From Bacteroidales bacterium (lineage in GTDB: Bacteria; Bacteroidota; Bacteroidia; Bacteroidales; UBA1715), in assembly GCA_016714605.1 (NCBI GenBank), contig JADKDL010000007.1:166282-230281 (forward strand): DNA of 64,000 bases. Reading direction: 5' to 3'. Under the pieces are notes generated by a model. It was given only the letters and a program-made list of their open reading frames with translations, did not search any database and was not told where the DNA came from. Both the position numbers and the translations under genes were made by a program. Below, piece after piece: positions 55,999 to 64,000 of this stretch (positions are counted from its first letter, which is position 1; each line of letters begins with the position of its first letter).

Positions 55999-56050
55999 TT
56001 GCGATACATAGTATTTATCTTTCTACTTTTAGCAATAAAAGTAACATCCC
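55999..56050 (+). pseudogene. Signal-peptide remnant of a third toxin-like gene
   Basis: In one frame it reads LRYIVFIFLLLAIKVTS, which matches LRNILIIFLLLAIKVSS of toxin-like protein 2 at the equivalent distance after its Rpn gene. Homology stops at once after this, at an 11-bp palindrome. Confidence 0.75.
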
Positions 56051-56053
56051 TGC

Positions 56054-56078
56054 TAATTTGGGTTTGCAACCCAAATTA
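56054..56078. repeat. Perfect hairpin at the truncation point
   Basis: TAATTTGGGTT-TGC-AACCCAAATTA, 11-bp arms. It lies exactly where homology to toxin-like protein 2 ends, so it marks the deletion or insertion boundary. The following bases to 56600 hold no supported gene. Confidence 0.8.
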
Positions 56079-56400
56079 AACAAATAAAGGTTTTGCAACA
56101 AAAGTAGGGCTTGTAGCCCGGCAGAATAAAGGAAGTAGAAAATTTATAAGGAATGATTATATTTGTTTTATAAGAGAATAAGAGAATAAATGAATTAATT
56201 AAAAATTATTATTCTGAAATTGAGAATATTATGGAAATAAAATATGCTTGAAGTGTAACGTTAACTTATAATGCTATGAGGTCGTGCTAAAAGCCTTACT
56301 TTATTTATAAAATGTTAGCTTTTGAGTTGCAACCACGAAATGCTCAGCGAAGCTAAACCCAAACGAGAGGTAGCTGTTTTAGAAGATGGTAATTGAAATA

Positions 56401-56443
56401 AATACCTATTCGAAAAAACTACAAAAAACATCGAATAGGTATT
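56401..56443. terminator. 13-bp inverted repeat, probable terminator
   Basis: AATACCTATTCGA (56401-56413) and TCGAATAGGTATT (56431-56443). It lies 170 bases beyond the xerD stop on the minus strand. It shares CGAATAGGTATT with the sequence beside the terminator at 18111. Confidence 0.55.
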
Positions 56444-56613
56444 ATGTCAACAATTACTTTTATGTGGTTACACGCCATACTCAGACAAATACTGTGCAAA
56501 AAAGCAATACCTTCTGAATATCTGTATATTATAAAATTGCCTTGCAGTAAGAAACTATACAAAAATGTAGGAAATAAGGTAACAAACCACAAATTTGTGG
56601 AATTATTCCAACT

Positions 56614-57531
56614 TCAATTGCTCCTGTTTCTATTAGATCGAGGATGATACTTGTTTATAGCTTCTACAAGGTGTCTTTTATCAAGATGGGTATATATTTC
56701 GGTGGTGGTTATAGATTCATGGCCGAGCATTTCTTGTACTGCCCTTAAATCGGCTCCTCCATCTACCAAATGGGTGGCAAATGAATGCCTGAACGTATGC
56801 GGGCTCACCGTTTTCTTAATACCACAAGCCTCTACGGTATTTTTTATAATGGTAAAAATCATTACTCTGGTCAGTTTTCCGCCTCTCCGGTTGAGAAACA
56901 AAATATCGGTACTGTCTTTCTTTATTTCAATATGGTTGCGGTAGGTTTGAATATAAATGCCTATTTCTTTTACTGCTTTGTTGCTTATGGGTACAAGTCT
57001 TTCTTTGTCTCCCTTCCCTATTACTCTTATATAGCCTTCATTAAAATAGAGATTGGTAACTTTTAGGCTTACCAACTCAGACACTCTCAAGCCGCAGCTA
57101 TAGAGTGTTTCGAGCATTGCTCTATTGCGCTGGCCCTCGTTTTTACTTAAATCTAAGGCGTTTATTATCTCGTCTATCTCTTTAATAGATAGCACATCGG
57201 GTAGTTTTCTACCTAACCGAGGCGACTCAACCAAAAGCGAGGGGTCTTGCGCAATATGCTCGTCGAGTTCCAAAAACTTGAAGAATGCTTTAATACCTGA
57301 AAGTATTCTTGCTTGCGAACTTGCAGCTATGCCCATAATATTGAGCCAATAGATAAACTCGGTAATATGTGCATATTCCACTTGACCAACTTCTAATGAA
57401 AGATTGTTCATCAACAAATATTCGTGTAGTTTGCGAATATCGTGTATGTAGGCTTCAATAGAATTTTCTGACAAAGATTTTTCTAATCTCAAAAAGTATT
57501 CAAAATCTTTGAAATGCTTATCCCAAGACAT
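56614..57531 (-). CDS. xerD: Tyrosine recombinase XerD
   Basis: A 305-residue site-specific recombinase that resolves chromosome dimers at dif. The SAM-like N-terminal core-binding domain (1-95) is followed by the catalytic domain with Arg149 (YSCGLRVSEL), Lys173, His245-x-x-Arg248 (SPHTFRHSFATHL), His271 and the nucleophile Tyr280 (EIYTHLD). Length and motifs fit the housekeeping XerD of Bacteroidota, not an integrase of a mobile element. Its start overlaps the end of the upstream HNH endonuclease gene by 14 bases, an unusual coupling. Confidence 0.93.
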   Translation of the reverse strand: MSWDKHFKDFEYFLRLEKSLSENSIEAYIHDIRKLHEYLLMNNLSLEVGQVEYAHITEFIYWLNIMGIAASSQARILSGIKAFFKFLELDEHIAQDPSLLVESPRLGRKLPDVLSIKEIDEIINALDLSKNEGQRNRAMLETLYSCGLRVSELVSLKVTNLYFNEGYIRVIGKGDKERLVPISNKAVKEIGIYIQTYRNHIEIKKDSTDILFLNRRGGKLTRVMIFTIIKNTVEACGIKKTVSPHTFRHSFATHLVDGGADLRAVQEMLGHESITTTEIYTHLDKRHLVEAINKYHPRSNRNRSN

Positions 57532-58162
57532 TAAACGAGTCTTTTGAATTATCTTTTTTCTGCCAATTTTTGGTCCAATCGGGCTCGCTGTCTACTCGTA
57601 TGTGCGACCAATTTTCGCCCGAACGAATTCTATACAGTTGCATTTCGCTTATTCCAAACTCTTTGGCTATCATTTTCATACGGGTTTTTCTATTCGGATC
57701 CCAAATCTTTTTCTTAATTCTAAGAATTTCTGTAGAAGTAAGTTTGTGACCTTCATGTCTGATAATGAGTTTTCTTTCTTCACGGGCGTTTATAGAGTTC
57801 GGACTATTCACCTGATGTCTCGATTTATCTTTTATTGAAACCCATCGCAGGTTATCTGCTTTGTTGTTGAGTTTATTGTAATCGAGATGAATAACCAGAT
57901 CAAGAAATTCGTCGGTTTCATCTCTTTTTACAAAATACTCAGCTACAAGCCGGTGTATGTAAAAAGATTTTCGTACTCTATTTTGCTGTATGCTTATAGT
58001 CATATAGCCACCTACATTGGTTTGAGTAAGCAGTTCACCATCATCAAGTGTTTTGGTGTACCTTACTACCCTTCCTAGGTCTGAAATTGCATATTTTTTT
58101 TTCGGTTCAAAATCTACAAATTGCAATTCTTTCCACGTTTCATTAATTCCTAAAAATGCCAT
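57518..58162 (-). CDS. NUMOD4/HNH homing-type endonuclease
   Basis: A 214-residue protein. It has a NUMOD4-like start (WKELQFVDFEPKKKYAISDL, GRVVRYTKT), then an HNH motif (SFYIHRLVAEYFV followed by LVIHLDYNKLNNKADNLRWV) with the expected histidine, asparagines and tryptophan. The C-terminal third has a helix-turn-helix-like DNA-reading segment (LTSTEILRIKKKIWDPNRKT, EFGISEMQLYRIRSGENW). Such proteins are usually selfish endonucleases of introns or phages. Here the gene is free-standing, with its end embedded in the start of xerD. Whether it is still mobile is unknown. Confidence 0.85.
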   Translation of the reverse strand: MAFLGINETWKELQFVDFEPKKKYAISDLGRVVRYTKTLDDGELLTQTNVGGYMTISIQQNRVRKSFYIHRLVAEYFVKRDETDEFLDLVIHLDYNKLNNKADNLRWVSIKDKSRHQVNSPNSINAREERKLIIRHEGHKLTSTEILRIKKKIWDPNRKTRMKMIAKEFGISEMQLYRIRSGENWSHIRVDSEPDWTKNWQKKDNSKDSFNVLG

Positions 58163-58376
58163 TTAATGTATTTTTCTCGGTTAATTTTTTTTTACGTTTC
58201 TATTTCATCCTTCTATTTTGTGCCGGAATAAGAATGAAATCAAAACCATAGTTGCCTTATTATAAAGATAATAAAACAAATCTAATAATTATACTACTAT
58301 TTAAAAATATGTTAATAAATGTTAAAAATAAATTAACATTAAGAATACGGTTAAGTAAATTTCATAACAAATATAA

Positions 58377-60263
58377 TTAAATTTTTATACCTACAACAAG
58401 AATATCATCAACCTGTTCATAATTTTTCATCCATTCTTTTATTGATGTATCAAGTATATTGTGTTGCTGAGTCATATCATGTGTTTGTATTTGCAAAAGA
58501 AGCTCTTTGAATCGTTTTGCCATGAATTTTTTATTATTCTCCCCACCAAACTGGTCTGGATATCCGTCAGAGAATAAATACAAAGTATCGCCTTTATTAA
58601 TTTTAAAATTACTCTCAGTAAATGATTCATTAATTTTTTCTGACAAACCTACCGGCATTTTATCAGCTTTGAATTCAGTAAGGTTATTGTTACTAATATG
58701 ATAAAGCGGATTGTATGCACCCGAAAAGGTACATTCTAATGTTTGAGTGTTTATGACACATAGAGCCATATCCATTCCGTCTTTTGTTTCTTCTTTGGTA
58801 CCTGCTTGGTTGAGCGATTGGAGCAACATTTTTCTTAATCTATTAAGAATGTCGCTCGAATTTGTTATCCCCTTTTCTTTCACAATTTCGTTGAGATATG
58901 CTATTCCCAACATACTCATCAAAGCACCAGGAACGCCATGTCCGGTGCAATCTACAGCAGTAATGACTAATATAGATTCTACTTGAGTCATCAAATAGAA
59001 ATCGCCACTTACTATATCTCGGGGTTTGTACAATATAAAATGGTCAGAAAGTACATTCTTAATTATAGCTTCGGGAGGCAATATTGCTGTTTGAATTCTT
59101 CTGGCATAGATAATACTGTCGGTAATTTCCTTCTTTTGCAGTACTATCTCGTCGCGTTGTGCTTGTATCTCAATGTTTTTGGAATGCAATGCTGCATTCG
59201 ATTTCTTTTTAATAATATATGCTCTGGCCACAAAATAAATGGTAATGAGAACCATTAGTAAAGCAACGATAGCCAAACTAAGCAATACATTTTGAGTTCT
59301 TATCTTTTCAAGCTGTACAAGAAGCACTCCCTCTTGTGTTTTAATTTTGGCTATCTGCTTTTTAAGTATACTCCTCTGGGTGTTGATGCTATTGCCTTGC
59401 TGCAATAATTCTTTTTTTTGGGTAATAATCTGTTCTTTTCTTTCATTAATAAATGCTTCCTTATCTGCTAATTCTTTTTGCTTCTCTGCAACAGAATAAA
59501 ACAAAGATTGTAACTTATTTTGTTGCAGGTCTATAAGTTTTGCCTTTGTATCAAGAACGCTGTCAAGCTGAAAAATTTTACCCGACTGTTCTGAAATTAC
59601 TTCTTTTTGAACCTTAACGGTTTCTTTCTCTTTATCAAGCAATACTTCTGTTTCTATATAAAGTGCTTCCCAGTCTTGTTTGGTTTTAATTGCGAGAGCT
59701 AGAAATAACTTATTTACAATAAAACCCTCTTCTGCAATTCGTTTTTCATTTATCTCAAATTCTCTTTTCCCGTCAATCTCTATAAAATTTATCATAGACT
59801 CATTGAAAGAATATCCCTCGCTAACTAATAAAATTCCTTTACCTTTTATTTGTTGATATACTTTTTCTATATCATAATTTTCTTTTTTGTTTATAAACAA
59901 TATATGTACATCTCTTTCGCTTTGAAACGAATTATTTATGAAGACTTTTATTGGCTTGTTGTACATACTATTGAGTTGCCCGGCTCTTTTCATCAATGCG
60001 TGTTGAAGCGCGGTGTCGGAGCCAAGGTAAGTGAGACCGAAAAAAATAGATTTTTGCATTTTGCTTTCAGGCCATTTAATATTTTTAGCAATGGTAAATA
60101 TATACTCAGCACGTTTGTCGTTGTTGAATAATTCTTGACCATTGAGATTTACAACAGGAAATAAAATTACCCACAGTAAAATAAGTATAAAGTTTCGTTT
60201 TGCTTTATGATATATACTAATTAGAAAATTCTTTGACATGCAAATACATTTTGGTAGGCTCAC
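58377..60263 (-). CDS. YfiR-like sensor fused to SpoIIE/PP2C phosphatase
   Basis: A 628-residue protein. After a signal anchor (ILILLWVILFPVVNLNGQ) comes a periplasmic YfiR/DUF4154-type domain (about 50-195: RAEYIFTIAKNIKWPES ... ILLVSEGYSFNES). A long coiled coil (205-325), one membrane segment (VLLSLAIVALLMVLITIYFV) and a second short coil follow. The last 240 residues are a PP2C-type SpoIIE domain (VSGDFYLM, DCTGHGVPGALMSM, DGMDMALCVI, LFSDGYPDQFGG, VDDILVVGIK) with the metal-binding aspartates. It should dephosphorylate a partner, such as an anti-sigma-factor antagonist, in response to a periplasmic signal. No such partner gene is adjacent. An alternative start at residue 9 is possible. 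Confidence 0.85.
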   Translation of the reverse strand: MSLPKCICMSKNFLISIYHKAKRNFILILLWVILFPVVNLNGQELFNNDKRAEYIFTIAKNIKWPESKMQKSIFFGLTYLGSDTALQHALMKRAGQLNSMYNKPIKVFINNSFQSERDVHILFINKKENYDIEKVYQQIKGKGILLVSEGYSFNESMINFIEIDGKREFEINEKRIAEEGFIVNKLFLALAIKTKQDWEALYIETEVLLDKEKETVKVQKEVISEQSGKIFQLDSVLDTKAKLIDLQQNKLQSLFYSVAEKQKELADKEAFINERKEQIITQKKELLQQGNSINTQRSILKKQIAKIKTQEGVLLVQLEKIRTQNVLLSLAIVALLMVLITIYFVARAYIIKKKSNAALHSKNIEIQAQRDEIVLQKKEITDSIIYARRIQTAILPPEAIIKNVLSDHFILYKPRDIVSGDFYLMTQVESILVITAVDCTGHGVPGALMSMLGIAYLNEIVKEKGITNSSDILNRLRKMLLQSLNQAGTKEETKDGMDMALCVINTQTLECTFSGAYNPLYHISNNNLTEFKADKMPVGLSEKINESFTESNFKINKGDTLYLFSDGYPDQFGGENNKKFMAKRFKELLLQIQTHDMTQQHNILDTSIKEWMKNYEQVDDILVVGIKI

Positions 60264-60410
60264 TTTGAAATTTAATTTTGAAGAGAAAATTCATGAATTT
60301 TCACACTTGAGTTTTCTTTTTTTGAATTTTCTTTTTTTGAATTTTCAATAATACCGTAAAAATACACAAAAAATAGTTATTTCAAATAAACTACTTTCTA
60401 ACAGAAAAAA

Positions 60411-60899
60411 CTACTTCGTAGTTGCTTTTTTAATAAGCACCACTGCATAAACAGAAACACCCTCTTCTTTGCCTACAAAGCCAAGTTTTTCGGTAGTTGT
60501 AGCTTTTATAGAAACAGCATCAATATCAATTTCGAGGTCGGTAGCAATATTTTCTTGCATAGCCGGAATAAAATCTTTGAGCTTGGGTTTTTGTAAACAA
60601 ATCGTAGAATCAATATTTTCAACCAACCAACCCTTCTGCTTGAGCAGAGAATAAGATTTTTTGAGCAATTCCCTACTGTCTACCCCTTTATATGCACCAT
60701 CTGTATCAGGAAAATGAAAACCTATATCGCGCATATTGGCGGCACCAAGCAGCGCATCGGTTATGGAATGCAACAACACATCGCCGTCTGAATGTGCAAC
60801 CAAACCTTTGGTGTGAGGCACGGTAACTCCACCTAGCACCAAGCGTAACCCATCTGCTAGCTGGTGAACATCATATCCAAATCCTACTCGTATAGTCAT
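60411..60899 (-). CDS. ispF: 2-C-methyl-D-erythritol 2,4-cyclodiphosphate synthase
   Basis: Fifth enzyme of the MEP isoprenoid pathway (EC 4.6.1.12), closing the cyclodiphosphate with release of CMP. The 162-residue length is typical. Metal ligands Asp10 and His12 (GYDVHQL) and His44 (SDGDVLLHSITDALLGA) are present, along with the DIGFHFPDTD loop and the CMP-binding C-terminal ATTTEKLGFVGKEEG. The protein acts as a trimer in the cytoplasm. It is preceded by a 300-base AT-rich region shared with the divergent T9SS gene, and other MEP genes are not nearby. Confidence 0.96.
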   Translation of the reverse strand: MTIRVGFGYDVHQLADGLRLVLGGVTVPHTKGLVAHSDGDVLLHSITDALLGAANMRDIGFHFPDTDGAYKGVDSRELLKKSYSLLKQKGWLVENIDSTICLQKPKLKDFIPAMQENIATDLEIDIDAVSIKATTTEKLGFVGKEEGVSVYAVVLIKKATTK

Positions 60900-61114
60900 T
60901 TTTTATTCTGTTTATTAATGATTTAAAAATATATTTAGGCTTACGGTAAAAGTACAAAAATAAACTTTCAACAGCTTATAAAAAAATCTAACAATGTATT
61001 TAATTATTTTTAAACAATATGAATGAATAAATTTTATAGTTCTCAATTAAACAAAATATATCTTTCATATACAATTTTATTTAACTATTCTTATTTAATA
61101 AATAATAAAATTAT

Positions 61115-61122
61115 TAACTTTG
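61115..61122 (+). promoter_or_regulatory. Bacteroidota -7 element of the small T9SS gene
   Basis: TAACTTTG matches TAnnTTTG, 76 bases before the ATG at 61199. No good TTTG -33 element is seen at the right distance, so the promoter may be weak or activator-dependent. Confidence 0.55.
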
Positions 61123-61198
61123 TTGCGATTGTTTAAAAACATTTAAAAGAAAGTTAATCGTAAAATATTGAATCAAAAAACAACTAAAATAATTACAA

Positions 61199-61678
61199 AT
61201 GAAAAAGACGTACCTATTTCTATTACTGAGCTTTATAACTGCATTAGCAGTAAATGCACAACAAACAATTTCTACAACCGGTGGCGATGCTAAAGGTAGC
61301 GGAGGTTCTGTAAGTTATACTATTGGTCAAACTGCATACACAGCAGCATCGAGTCAAAATGGTAGTGTATCACAAGGAGTTCAACAAGCATATGCTATTA
61401 CAGTTGAAAATGCTCTTGAGAGAACGGAGGGAATAAAACTAGAAATTTCAGCTTATCCTAACCCAACTTCAGATTACTTGGTGTTGAGAATTGAAAATTA
61501 CGACATAGACGGACTTTCTTTCACGCTTACTGATGTTAAAGGCAGTCTTTTGCAAAGAGAAGTTGTTGAAACCAAAGAAACTACTATTGATATGAGTGGT
61601 TTAACAATTCAAACTTATTTTTTGAAGGTTTATGGTTCTGAAGGAATTGTAAAATCGTTCCAGATAATAAAAGAATAA
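61199..61678 (+). CDS. Small T9SS type A cargo protein
   Basis: A 159-residue secreted protein. The signal peptide ends ALAVNAQ (about residue 21). The next 50 residues (TISTTGGDAKGSGGSVSYTI, GQTAYTAASSQNGSVSQGVQ) are a small domain often found as the only mature part before the sorting tail in Bacteroidota. The final 75 residues are a type A sorting domain (ISAYPNPTSDYLVLRI ... YFLKVYGSEGIVKSFQIIKE). The mature domain has no known activity. It has its own promoter-like element and a strong terminator, so it is monocistronic. Confidence 0.85.
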   Translation: MKKTYLFLLLSFITALAVNAQQTISTTGGDAKGSGGSVSYTIGQTAYTAASSQNGSVSQGVQQAYAITVENALERTEGIKLEISAYPNPTSDYLVLRIENYDIDGLSFTLTDVKGSLLQREVVETKETTIDMSGLTIQTYFLKVYGSEGIVKSFQIIKE

Positions 61679-61761
61679 GTGCATTCTGTGGCTTAAAATA
61701 ATTGTTCTGTAAAAATTAGATTTGCTTAACAAATCGAAATTCAATAGAAAATAAAATAACG

Positions 61762-61807
61762 AAAAGGGTTGTGATATAGGAAGATTCCAAATATCACAAC
61801 TCTTTTT
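61762..61807. terminator. Bidirectional terminator
   Basis: GTTGTGATAT / ATATCACAAC stem (61768-61777, 61791-61800), with AAAAG on the left and CTTTTT on the right, between the convergent T9SS and mrp genes. Confidence 0.85.
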
Positions 61808-61818
61808 GTTTATGTTGT

Positions 61819-62916
61819 TTACATGTGAATTTTTACCCTTTGTGTTTGCGGCAAATGACTCAATCTTTTATCAAGTTCAACCAAAACACTATGAGTAAAA
61901 GCGTTGAAACTTTCAGAAAGCAAGGTGTTTTCTTGCAAAGCTACAGGAAGTCCTTCGTCTCCACCCTCTCTAATAGACTGTACAATAGGTATCTGTGCAA
62001 GTAATGGCAGTCCTTTTTTCTCTGCCAAAGCCTTACCGCCACCTTTACCAAATATATAATATCTATTCTCAGGCAATTCGGCAGGAGTAAACCAAGCCAT
62101 ATTCTCAACTATTCCTAATATGGGAACCTCTACCTTGTCTTTAGTGAAGAAATCAATACCTTTAACCGCATCAATTACAGCAACATCTTGCGGTGTGGTA
62201 ACTATAATAGCTCCGGTAATAGATAGTGTCTGTACCAATGTAAGTTGAATATCGCTCGTACCGGGAGGCAAATCAATTAATAGAAAATCAAGAGCACCCC
62301 AATCGCTATCATCAATAAGTTGCTTTAGAGCATTGCCAGCCATGGGACCACGCCAAGCAACAGCATCTTCAGGCTTTACAAAGAAGCCTATTGAAAGCAA
62401 CTTAACTCCATATTTTTCTACGGGTACAATCAAATCCTTTGTACCCTCTTTTCTGCCAACCGGAACTTCTCCCTCAACACCAAACATTTTTGGCATCGAT
62501 GGTCCAAAAATATCAGCATCAATAAGTCCAACACTATATCCTTTTTTTACCAATGTAATAGCTAAATTGCTTGTAATGGTAGATTTACCTACCCCTCCCT
62601 TACCCGATGCCACTGCAATTATATGTTTTATACCGCTCACACCACCGGGCTGCGTTTTTTTAAATTCTTCATCTTCTTCGAAAAATATTTTAACTTCAAT
62701 ATCTTGAGATACAAAACGATGTATAGCATCTTTTGCAGTAGCTTCTATAGCTTTTTTGAAAGGGGAATTTAAATTGGGGATAAGAATAGTAAATGATACC
62801 TGATTGCTGTTCACCTCAAGCTCTTTAACCAAACCCAAGCTTACTATATCTTTATTTTTATTAGGAAAGTTCACCGATTTTAGAGCTTCCAAGATTTTTG
62901 ATTTATCTATAACCAT
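61819..62916 (-). CDS. mrp: Mrp/NBP35 family iron-sulfur carrier ATPase
   Basis: A 365-residue P-loop ATPase (ApbC/Mrp) that carries and transfers Fe-S clusters. The N-terminal 85 residues are a MIP18/DUF59 domain. The deviant Walker A is GKGGVGKST at 105-113, followed by IDADIFGPSMPKMFG and LLIDLPPGTSDIQLTL. The C-terminal region shows ENMAWFTPAELPENRYYIFG. The bridging CxxC that coordinates the cluster in other Mrp proteins is not visible at this place, though this form looks regular for Bacteroidota. It is monocistronic, divergent from the ABC ATPase gene. Confidence 0.92.
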   Translation of the reverse strand: MVIDKSKILEALKSVNFPNKNKDIVSLGLVKELEVNSNQVSFTILIPNLNSPFKKAIEATAKDAIHRFVSQDIEVKIFFEEDEEFKKTQPGGVSGIKHIIAVASGKGGVGKSTITSNLAITLVKKGYSVGLIDADIFGPSMPKMFGVEGEVPVGRKEGTKDLIVPVEKYGVKLLSIGFFVKPEDAVAWRGPMAGNALKQLIDDSDWGALDFLLIDLPPGTSDIQLTLVQTLSITGAIIVTTPQDVAVIDAVKGIDFFTKDKVEVPILGIVENMAWFTPAELPENRYYIFGKGGGKALAEKKGLPLLAQIPIVQSIREGGDEGLPVALQENTLLSESFNAFTHSVLVELDKRLSHLPQTQRVKIHM

Positions 62917-63133
62917 GTATTTAAATTTTGAATTAGATGTTAAAATTAATTTTTTTTATTTATAAACTCATCTTAAAAGACACTAAAACTCCATGTTCTT
63001 ATACAAAACCACATATTTGATAGAGGATATGACTTACCTATTTGTCTCGCAATCTAATATTTGATTGCATTATTGCAGTTTCCTTTCAAATAGAGCCGTT
63101 TTTTTTCTTAGTTTTGTATTTAAAAGTGGAGAA

Positions 63134-64000
63134 ATGTTGCATTTAGAAATAGATAATGTATCGAAAGAATTTGCTGCTCATAAAGCATTGAATTCAGTGA
63201 GCTTTTCCGTGGAAACCGGAAAAATATTCGGATTGTTGGGTCCAAACGGTGCAGGAAAAACAACCCTTATAAGAATCATAAACCAAATACTTGCGCCAGA
63301 CCAAGGTACGGTGCTTATAAAAGGGCAAGCCTTGCAAGAGAAGCATATTTATACAATTGGCTACTTGCCCGAAGAGCGCGGACTATACAAGAAAATGAAA
63401 GTTGGCGAACATGCGATTTATTTGGCACAACTCAAAGGGCTTAAAAAAGCAGAAGCTCAGAAAAGACTGGATTACTGGTTTGAAAAATTCGAAATAAAAC
63501 CGTGGTGGAACAAGAAAGTAGAAGAGCTATCGAAAGGAATGCAGCAAAAAGTACAGTTTATAGCTACTATTTTGCACCAACCAGAACTGCTTATTTTCGA
63601 TGAACCATTCTCGGGTTTCGACCCGGTGAATACGAATCTGATAAAAAATGAAATTCTAAACCTCAGAAACAATGGGGCTACCATAATATTCTCTACCCAC
63701 AATATGAGTTCGGTAGAGGAGCTTTGCGACGAAATTGCGCTTATCAATAAATCAAATCTTATATTATCGGGCAAGGTGCAGGATATAAGAAAAACCTATG
63801 GTGCCAATAAGTACGAAATAAAATATTCGGGCTATTATGATCATCTAATCACCACGCTTACAAGCAATTTTAAAATTCTGAATCAAAGTAAAAACGGCAA
63901 CGAAACTACCTTAAACTTAGAATTGGTGGCAAATATTTCTACTAACGATCTGATTCAACAACTAATGAAATCGGGAAATATAATTTCTTTTAAGAAATAC
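63134..64000 (+). CDS. ABC transporter ATP-binding protein (5' part)
   Basis: The open frame from ATG 63134 runs off the window (289 residues seen). It is an ABC ATPase: Walker A GPNGAGKTT near residue 38, Q-loop area IGYLPEERGLYKKM, signature LSKGMQQKVQF, Walker B LLIFDEPFSGFDPV, and the switch His in IIFSTHNMSSVEEL. The LPEERGLYKKMKV and FDPVNTNLIK features and a C-terminal extension place it near the NatA/DUF4162 group, which works with a separate membrane subunit in sodium or drug export. The partner permease gene is probably just beyond the window. Confidence 0.93.
   Translation, partial: MLHLEIDNVSKEFAAHKALNSVSFSVETGKIFGLLGPNGAGKTTLIRIINQILAPDQGTVLIKGQALQEKHIYTIGYLPEERGLYKKMKVGEHAIYLAQLKGLKKAEAQKRLDYWFEKFEIKPWWNKKVEELSKGMQQKVQFIATILHQPELLIFDEPFSGFDPVNTNLIKNEILNLRNNGATIIFSTHNMSSVEELCDEIALINKSNLILSGKVQDIRKTYGANKYEIKYSGYYDHLITTLTSNFKILNQSKNGNETTLNLELVANISTNDLIQQLMKSGNIISFKKY

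Noticed and set aside
56444..56647. 67-codon frame on the plus strand after the hairpin
   Set aside because: Overlaps the end of xerD on the other strand, is low-complexity near its end, and has no ribosome-binding signal.

Overview
The window comes from a low-GC member of the Bacteroidota, most likely of the Bacteroidales/Marinilabiliales type. Four things point there. Several secreted proteins end in type IX secretion (T9SS) type A or B sorting domains. Two promoters carry the Bacteroidota TAnnTTTG -7 element, one of them with a TTTG -33 element at 19 nt spacing. There is a mannan-degradation gene set of the Bacteroides kind. The intergenic DNA is full of AT-rich palindromic repeats. No tRNA, rRNA, classical insertion sequence or CRISPR array was found.

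Layout. 1-900: the end of a toxin-antitoxin pair and a repeat-bearing spacer. 0.9-5.1 kb: a lipoprotein, then a mannan operon read leftwards (GH26 mannanase, GH130 mannosylglucose phosphorylase, frameshifted cellobiose 2-epimerase). 6.1-8.5 kb: GDP-fucose synthesis (gmd, fcl). 8.5-12.8 kb: two tandem paralogous T9SS cargo proteins around a frameshifted TM1410/GH114-like lipoprotein. 13.6-17.7 kb: an AspT/YidE-type transporter, a GNAT acetyltransferase and a NifA-like sigma54 activator. 18.1-21.6 kb: a tight four-gene operon with a nitrogenase-associated ArsC-like protein, a cytosolic binding-protein homologue with a DUF1858-like head, a CxxC-bearing G3E-type GTPase and an ABC-type ATPase without permease. 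22.1-28.0 kb: a type I restriction-modification operon (hsdR, a four-helix-bundle gene, hsdM, hsdS). 28.0-34.8 kb: orphan genes separated by related repeats in a cassette-like layout, ending in an atypical pyruvate kinase. 34.8-40.9 kb: two unrecognised proteins and a 1468-residue T9SS type B surface protein.

41.9-56.1 kb is the most unusual part. A long secreted protein with a zincin-like HELGH core is followed by a small membrane protein. The core of about 410 residues is duplicated downstream behind a new signal peptide, with an unrelated C-terminal region and another small membrane protein after it. That is the architecture of polymorphic toxin/immunity loci. Two Rpn/PDDEXK-type nuclease genes with different catalytic heads and the same C-terminal tail sit at the module joints. 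Each is preceded by the same repeat-rich leader, and a third module survives only as a signal-peptide remnant.

56.6-64 kb returns to housekeeping-type genes: xerD overlapped by an HNH endonuclease gene, a YfiR-SpoIIE phosphatase, ispF, a small T9SS protein, mrp and the start of an ABC ATPase.

An important caveat: at least seven single-base frameshifts, five of them in or next to homopolymer runs, and two in-frame stop codons break genes here. This could be assembly error, slippage or real decay. Gene ends and starts near those sites should be read with that in mind.
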